Assembly: GCA_007127275.1 (NCBI GenBank)
Contig: SKZP01000332.1
Coordinates: 1-5,489 of the forward strand
Reading direction: 5' to 3'
From: Planctomycetota bacterium
GTDB lineage: Bacteria > Planctomycetota > UBA8742 > SKZP01
DNA length: 5,489 bases
The notes beneath the pieces were generated by a model. The model searched no databases and was not told the origin of the DNA. It saw only the letters and a list, made by a program, of their open reading frames with translations. Made by a program: the position numbers and the translations under genes. Shown here piece after piece: positions 1-5,489 of the stretch; positions within the stretch are counted from its first letter, which is position 1; every line of letters starts with the position of its first letter.

Positions 1-1524
<1,524 letters not shown>

Positions 1525-1557
1525 CGATCGGCGAGCGACGCCTACGTGCTTCAAGCT

Positions 1558-3306
1558 ATGATGATCCTAGCCGACTTGCAGCCATCCAGCCCCGGAATCC
1601 TCACGGCACTGATCGCCTTGCCGGTGATCGGCGCGATTTTGCTGTGTCTGTTCCGCAAGGAGCAGGTCAAGCAGATCAAGACGACGGCGATCTTCTTCTC
1701 CGTGATCGTCTTCATCGCGAGCCTGTTTCTGTTGGGCACGCCCGAGCAAAAGATCCTCGTCGGCGACCAGGCCTACAGCTTCGCCGCGGTCGAACACGCC
1801 GTCTTGATCAGCAACCCGGAAATCACCTGGACGGTGGGCGTCGACGGCATCTCGCTGTGGCTCGTACTGCTCGCCACGTTCCTTACGCCGCTGGTGCTGC
1901 TCGGCTCCTACCACACCGTGAAGAAGCACGTGCGCGAGTACTACATCGCCTTTCTCGTGCTCGAAACGGCAATGATCGGCAGCCTTGTCGCACTGGACCT
2001 CGTCGTCTTCTACGTCTTCTTCGAGCTGATCCTCATTCCGATGTACCTGATCATCGGCATCTGGGGGTATGAGCGACGCGTCTATGCAGCGGTGAAGTTC
2101 TTCATCTTCACCGTCGTCGGCTCGCTCTTCCTGCTCGTCGCCGCCGTGGTCGCCTACTTCCAGATGGGCGAGCAGGCAAGCTTCAACCTGCTGAAGATGT
2201 ACGCATACCTGCAGGTCGATCCGACGCTCGCCTGGTGGCTCTTCGCGGCGTTTGCGCTGGCGCTCGCGATCAAGGTGCCGGTGATTCCGCTGCATACGTG
2301 GCTGCCGGATGCGCACGTGCAGGCACCGACCGGCGGCTCCGTGATCCTTGCGGGGATCCTCTTGAAGGTCGGCACCTACGGCTTCGTGCGCTTTGCCATT
2401 CCGCTGTTCCCCTCGGCGGCGCACGAGTTCGCGCTGGCGATCATGATCCTCGGGGTGATCAGCGTGATCCTCGCGGCATGGTTCGCCTGGGCGCAACAAG
2501 ACATGAAGTCGCTCGTTGCCTACTCCTCGATCAGCCACCTAGGCTTCTGCATGCTCGGCATGTTCGCCTTCGTGCTCGTCCCCGCCACCGGCGCCGGCCT
2601 CGCGAACACAGTGATCGGTCTTCAAGGCGCGGTGTTCATCATGGTCAGCCACGGCCTTACCGCCGCCGCCTTGTTTATGCTCGTCGGCGTGATCTACGAG
2701 CGGCGCAAGACGCGCCTGATCGACGAATACGGCGGCCTCGCCAAGGTGATGCCCTTCTATGCCATCGCCTTCATGATCGCGACGCTCGGCTCGATCGGCC
2801 TGCCCGGCACCTCCGGCTTCGTCGGCGAGTTTACCTCGCTGATGGGGACGTTCCTCGCTTCCGGCCCCGGCGTCATCCTTGCCATCCTTGCGGGGCTCGG
2901 CGTGATCTTCGGCGCGGTGTATATGCTGCAGCTTTATCGTCGCGTCTTCTTCGGTGAGGTCACCAACCCGGCGAACGAGAACCTGAAGGACATGGGCAGG
3001 ACCGAGCGCATCTTCGTGGTGCCGGTGCTCGTATTCATCATGCTCTTCGGGATCTTTCCGAACATGATGCTCGACCGCATCAACCCCAGCGCGGAGCGCG
3101 TCGTCGGCATCTGGGCGGAACGCCTTGAGGCAACCTACGAGATCGACGAGGAGTATGAGCGCCCAAGTCATTGGGACGAGTTCCTCGAAGCGAACGCCGA
3201 GTATCTCGAAACGCGGCGGCCCACCTACGCAGGCGCCAAGGAACAACGCAAACGCAAGCTCGCCGTGGAAGCTGCCGCGGAGGCGGACGTTCCAGAGGAT
3301 CGCTGA
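1558..3306 (+). CDS. nuoM: NADH-quinone oxidoreductase subunit M (complex I membrane arm, central antiporter-like subunit)
   Basis: This is the middle antiporter-like subunit of complex I, a polytopic inner-membrane protein of the proton_antipo_M family. It has 582 residues from ATG 1558, against about 509 in E. coli. The family signature GVDGISLWLVLLATFLTP is present. Conserved charges (numbered from ATG 1558): E156 in FFELILIPMY (E. coli E144), K239 in AIKVPVIPLHTWLPDAH (K234), K270 in GILLKVGTYG (K265) and E424 in GFVGEF (E407). After the last membrane segment there is a charged tail of about 60 residues (roughly 521-582), acidic and aromatic first, then a basic KEQRKRK patch. The start is uncertain: ATG 1558, ATG 1561 and GTG 1546 share the frame, and none has a recognisable Shine-Dalgarno sequence. 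ATG 1558 leaves a 33-nt gap after nuoL. The whole gap and the nuoL stop are in the nuoM frame. Co-transcription with nuoL is likely. Confidence 0.97.
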   Translation: MMILADLQPSSPGILTALIALPVIGAILLCLFRKEQVKQIKTTAIFFSVIVFIASLFLLGTPEQKILVGDQAYSFAAVEHAVLISNPEITWTVGVDGISLWLVLLATFLTPLVLLGSYHTVKKHVREYYIAFLVLETAMIGSLVALDLVVFYVFFELILIPMYLIIGIWGYERRVYAAVKFFIFTVVGSLFLLVAAVVAYFQMGEQASFNLLKMYAYLQVDPTLAWWLFAAFALALAIKVPVIPLHTWLPDAHVQAPTGGSVILAGILLKVGTYGFVRFAIPLFPSAAHEFALAIMILGVISVILAAWFAWAQQDMKSLVAYSSISHLGFCMLGMFAFVLVPATGAGLANTVIGLQGAVFIMVSHGLTAAALFMLVGVIYERRKTRLIDEYGGLAKVMPFYAIAFMIATLGSIGLPGTSGFVGEFTSLMGTFLASGPGVILAILAGLGVIFGAVYMLQLYRRVFFGEVTNPANENLKDMGRTERIFVVPVLVFIMLFGIFPNMMLDRINPSAERVVGIWAERLEATYEIDEEYERPSHWDEFLEANAEYLETRRPTYAGAKEQRKRKLAVEAAAEADVPEDR

Positions 3307-3395
3307 CCCCGAATCACCACGAAACACGCACCCCCTTTTGCATTGCCGGCCGCTAGCCACGTATCCACCTAGCCGCTAGCCCCACACACAAGACC
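3307..3395 (+). promoter_or_regulatory. C-rich, G-poor nuoM-nuoN spacer / nuoN leader without Shine-Dalgarno
   Basis: This 89-nt gap holds 41 C and 14 G on the coding strand, unlike the balanced C/G of the flanking genes. The first 41 nt have 19 C and 5 G, and the last 14 nt before the nuoN ATG are almost only A and C. C-rich, G-poor, weakly structured RNA is what Rho and ribosomal protein S1 are known to prefer. The stretch could therefore help translation start on a message without a Shine-Dalgarno, or tune the amount of nuoN transcript. No convincing promoter or T-tract hairpin is visible. The composition is seen directly; any role is inference. Confidence 0.3.
3349..3381 (+). repeat. Short direct repeat GCCGCTAGCC x2 with clustered CTAG
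   Basis: The decamer GCCGCTAGCC occurs at 3349-3358 and again at 3372-3381, 23 nt apart start to start. Three CTAG tetranucleotides lie within 27 bp (3353, 3369, 3376). Only three more CTAGs were found by eye in the rest of the window (1567, 2539, 3975). The repeat sits just upstream of the nuoN start. It may be a protein-binding site or the trace of a small duplication; its function is unknown. Confidence 0.5.
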
Positions 3396-5042
3396 ATGCT
3401 CTCGACGTTGCACGCGAACATCCTGGCGACTCTGGAAGCGGTCCCCGACACGGGGGAGGCGGCCGCCGCGGCTTCCTCGATTTTCGACAACTGGACCGTG
3501 ATCCTGCCTTCGGCCTCGCTGGCGCTCGCCGCCGTCGTGGTGATGATTGTCGGATTGTTCGTGCGCGGCCGGCAGAACGAGGATATCAACCTCGCGCTGT
3601 TCTTCTGCGCCCTTGGCGGCGCCTTGCTCTCGTTGATCACGAGCTTTCAACAAATCGGCCAACCGGTGCAAAGCGCCTTTTCTGGCACGCTGCGCGCCGA
3701 CGGCTTCGCCGCCTTCCTCGGCATCATCATCGCCGTTGCCACACTTTTCGCCATCCTCGGCAGCTTCAACTACCACAAGCGCATCCGCGTCAACCTCGCC
3801 GACTTCCTCACGCTGATATTGCTCTCCGCCTCGGGGATGGTGCTGCTCAGCTACGCCTACGACCTGATTGTGTTGTTCGTCGCCTTCGAGTTGATGAGCA
3901 TTCCCATCTACATCCTCGTCGGTGCGGCCCGTAACAACGAGCGCAGCATCGAAGGCAGCGTCAAGTACCTCGTACTAGGCACCTTCGCGACGGCCTTCCT
4001 CGTCTTCGGCCTGATGCTGCTCTACGGCATGTTCAGCACCGTCACCGACGCCGCGGGGCTGCCGGCGACGACGCAGCTGACCTCGCTCGCGCCGTTGATG
4101 ACCGACTCGTCGCTCAACTACAACCTGCCCATTGCCATTCTCGCACTGGCGCTGATTGTGATCAGCTTCGGCTTCAAGCTCGGCGTCGTGCCGTTCCACC
4201 AGTGGATTCCGGACGTCTACGACGGCGCCCCCGCGGTGATTACCGGCTTCATGGCCGTCGCGGTGAAGGCCGCCGTGTTCGGGGCGTTCCTGCGCATCCT
4301 GCTGGTTTGCTTCCCCGCCGACGCGCAGATCGAGATTGCGGACGCCGTTGGCGAACAGTCCATTGCCTTCGGCGACTTCATCGGCTTCTTGCTGATTGCC
4401 GTGTGCGTGCTGACCATCCTGCTGGGCAACCTGCTTGCCGTAACGCAGGAAAGCTTTAAGCGCATGCTCGCCTACTCCTCGATTGCCCACACCGGCTACC
4501 TGCTGATGGGCCTGATCGCCGTGACCAGCGCTGGTGCCGAGCCGGGCGCGGGTTGGCAGATCCTCTTCTATCTGCTCGCCTATACGTTCACGACGATGGC
4601 CGCCTTCTTGATCCTCATCTGGGCCGGCGGCACCAAGGAGATCGACAAGATCGCCGAGTTGCAAGGCCTCGCCCGGCGCAAGCCGCTGATCGGCTTCGCG
4701 ATGCTCGTCGCAATGATCAGTCTCGCCGGGATTCCGCTGACCGCGGGCTTCTTCGGCAAGCTGTGGATCTTCTACGCGGCACTGGAGATGCAGTACTACG
4801 GCCTCGTGATCGTCGCCGTGATTGGCTCGATCATCGGCGTCTACTACTACCTGCGCGTCGTCTACACGATCTACATGAAGCCCGAGAAGAGCGAGCAGGC
4901 CTTCCTCGCCCCGGATGGCGACCGTTGGGCCATCGCCTTCGGAGTAGGCCTCGCCACCGTCGCCATCCTCATAATCGGATTGGTGCCCGGCCCCTTCGTC
5001 GAGTTGAGCAAGACCGCGGTCGAAACCCTGCTCGGGCCGTAG
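3396..5042 (+). CDS. nuoN: NADH-quinone oxidoreductase subunit N (complex I membrane arm, proximal antiporter-like subunit)
   Basis: This is the antiporter-like subunit closest to the quinone module of complex I, in the inner membrane. It has 548 residues, against about 485 in E. coli. Conserved charges are E165 in VAFELMSIPIYILVG (E. coli E133), K190 in GSVKYLVLG (K158), K261 in FGFKLGVVPFHQWIPDVY (K217), K291 in AVKAAVFGAF (K247) and K455 in AGFFGKLWIF (K395). The NuoN-specific motif IPDVYDGAP and the late GVYYYLRVVY stretch separate it from NuoL and NuoM. ATG 3396 is the first possible start, because an in-frame TAG lies at 3354-3356 and no start codon falls between. This adds a mostly non-membrane N-terminus of about 30 residues, Ala/Glu-rich, before the first membrane segment. 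No Shine-Dalgarno is visible: an A/C-rich CACACACAAGACC directly precedes the ATG. The next gene is convergent, so this is probably the last gene of the nuo operon. Confidence 0.97.
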   Translation: MLSTLHANILATLEAVPDTGEAAAAASSIFDNWTVILPSASLALAAVVVMIVGLFVRGRQNEDINLALFFCALGGALLSLITSFQQIGQPVQSAFSGTLRADGFAAFLGIIIAVATLFAILGSFNYHKRIRVNLADFLTLILLSASGMVLLSYAYDLIVLFVAFELMSIPIYILVGAARNNERSIEGSVKYLVLGTFATAFLVFGLMLLYGMFSTVTDAAGLPATTQLTSLAPLMTDSSLNYNLPIAILALALIVISFGFKLGVVPFHQWIPDVYDGAPAVITGFMAVAVKAAVFGAFLRILLVCFPADAQIEIADAVGEQSIAFGDFIGFLLIAVCVLTILLGNLLAVTQESFKRMLAYSSIAHTGYLLMGLIAVTSAGAEPGAGWQILFYLLAYTFTTMAAFLILIWAGGTKEIDKIAELQGLARRKPLIGFAMLVAMISLAGIPLTAGFFGKLWIFYAALEMQYYGLVIVAVIGSIIGVYYYLRVVYTIYMKPEKSEQAFLAPDGDRWAIAFGVGLATVAILIIGLVPGPFVELSKTAVETLLGP

Positions 5043-5054
5043 CCTCGCCCTCCC

Positions 5055-5195
5055 GGTTAGCCGCTTTCGCGTTGCGCAGCGCGCCCCGCGTTGCGGCCCC
5101 CCGGGGAGAATTCGAGCTTGAGTGGCGCGGCACGCTTTGGGTGACGTACCGCGCTGGTGTGCGAACGCGCGAACCGCTTCGCGTCGCGGCTAACC
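5055..5195. repeat. Imperfect inverted repeat framing the convergent intergenic region
   Basis: GGTTAGCCGC at 5055-5064 is perfectly complementary to GCGGCTAACC at 5186-5195. Pairing continues inward with interruptions: CGCG 5068-5071 with 5180-5183, and GCG 5074-5076 with 5175-5177. That makes about 17 pairs over arms of 21-22 nt. The arms enclose nearly the whole gap between the nuoN stop and the stop of the minus-strand gene. Inside lie a direct repeat CGCGTTGCG (5068-5076, 5087-5095) and a GCGCGG/CCGCGC pair (5125-5130, 5149-5154). A long-range stem in both convergent transcripts or a small non-autonomous repeat element would both fit. Confidence 0.45.
5168..5183. terminator. Candidate hairpin between convergent genes (no T-tract)
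   Basis: CGCGAA (5168-5173) and TTCGCG (5178-5183) form a 6-bp stem with a 4-nt loop, extendable by one G-T pair. It lies between the two convergent stop codons, where a bidirectional terminator would be expected. No T-run follows on either strand, so it does not look like a standard intrinsic terminator. The same bases form part of the right arm of the larger inverted repeat, so the two structures would compete. Low confidence. Confidence 0.22.
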
Positions 5196-5206
5196 AATGG
5201 CCCTGC

Positions 5207-5489
5207 CTATCCGCGTAGTGCGGCCGCCGGGACTGGTTGATTGCGACGGCGCCGTGCGAACCACAACGCGAACAACAAGGCGACGGTACCCACAAGCCAT
5301 GCGCTGCCGCGAGGTGCGATACCGCACCCTTCCTCTGCCGCCGTACTCACCGGCGTGGCCGAAGGATCCGTCACGTCGTCGCCTTCGACGGTCAACAGCA
5401 GCGTGAGCACGAAGTGCGGCTCGAAGCGCGGGTCATCACTCTCCACGGTGAGAGTCGCAACGAACTGGCCGGCTCGCGTCGGCGTCGCC
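5207..5489 (-). CDS. C-terminus of a probable surface or secreted protein with a MYXO-CTERM-like sorting tail (5' end outside window)
   Basis: The minus-strand frame is open from the window edge to a TAG at 5209-5207, giving 93 residues; GTG 5446 is an internal codon rather than a likely start. Residues 5-34 (AGQFVATLTVESDDP and following) resemble the last strands of an Ig-like beta-sandwich of the choice-of-anchor D / HYDIN-like type, in which 'ESDDP' is a common turn. A Thr/Pro/Ser/Glu-rich linker (about 35-53) follows, then G54-C55, a hydrophobic segment at about 62-78, RRRR at 79-82 and an 11-residue tail. Gly-Cys, one membrane span and an Arg cluster in that order match MYXO-CTERM-type signals, which in Myxococcota are thought to be processed and lipid-anchored at the Cys for display at the cell surface. 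The tail after the Arg cluster is longer than usual, and JDVT-like or other CTERM classes are possible. The protein's function cannot be read from this fragment. It is unrelated to complex I. Confidence 0.72.
   Translation of the reverse strand, partial: ATPTRAGQFVATLTVESDDPRFEPHFVLTLLLTVEGDDVTDPSATPVSTAAEEGCGIAPRGSAWLVGTVALLFALWFARRRRNQPVPAAALRG

Noticed and set aside
1567..3360. Two long minus-strand open frames (1567-2538 and 2539-3360) opposite nuoM, in one frame and separated by a single stop inside a CTAG
   Set aside because: The translations are rich in His, Arg, Asp, Glu and Gln with no family resemblance. They mirror the strong G/C third-position bias of nuoM, whose conserved residues account for the sequence.
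3337..3366. Promoter-like TTGCAT, 18-nt spacer, GTATCC before nuoN
   Set aside because: The -10 match is poor and the pair lies within an operon; a chance match of this quality is expected.
3975..4664. Minus-strand open frame of 229 codons opposite nuoN
   Set aside because: Same antisense composition artefact: low-complexity Gln/Gly/Arg/His-rich translation under a well-supported nuoN.
5197..5406. Plus-strand open frame of 69 codons downstream of nuoN
   Set aside because: It is Arg- and Pro-rich and antisense to the minus-strand gene, which has a coherent domain-linker-membrane-Arg layout.

Overview
The window is a stretch of a high-G+C bacterial chromosome (G+C clearly above 60% by eye). 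It covers the 3' end of a respiratory complex I (nuo) operon and the start of an unrelated convergent locus. On the + strand lie three consecutive genes for the large membrane-arm, antiporter-like subunits of proton-pumping NADH:quinone oxidoreductase. They are nuoL (5' end outside the window), nuoM and nuoN. The order L-M-N at the end of the operon is the usual one. All three keep the Lys/Glu/His residues known to be needed for proton translocation in the E. coli subunits, so they look functional.

Layout: 1-1524 nuoL (partial); 1525-1557 short spacer; 1558-3306 nuoM; 3307-3395 an 89-nt C-rich, G-poor spacer with a short direct repeat and three CTAG tetranucleotides; 3396-5042 nuoN; 5043-5206 a convergent intergenic region framed by an imperfect inverted repeat; 5207-5489 the 3' end of a minus-strand gene. 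That last gene encodes the C-terminus of a probable surface or secreted protein. It shows the end of a beta-sandwich-like repeat, then a Gly-Cys motif, a hydrophobic segment and an Arg cluster. This tripartite tail resembles the MYXO-CTERM class of sorting signals.

The MYXO-CTERM-like tail, the high G+C and the long forms of NuoL, NuoM and NuoN (all longer than their E. coli counterparts) together suggest Myxococcota, Bradymonadota or a related former deltaproteobacterial lineage. This is an inference; no marker gene in the window settles it.

The three Nuo proteins form the distal membrane arm of complex I. NuoN sits nearest the quinone module, NuoM in the middle and NuoL at the tip, whose long lateral helix runs back along the other two. 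The minus-strand gene ends tail-to-tail with nuoN, so nuoN is very probably the last gene of the operon. I see no mobile element, RNA gene, CRISPR array or defence system here. The most unusual elements are the non-coding spacers, the lineage-specific extensions of the Nuo subunits and the sorting-signal-like tail of the convergent gene.
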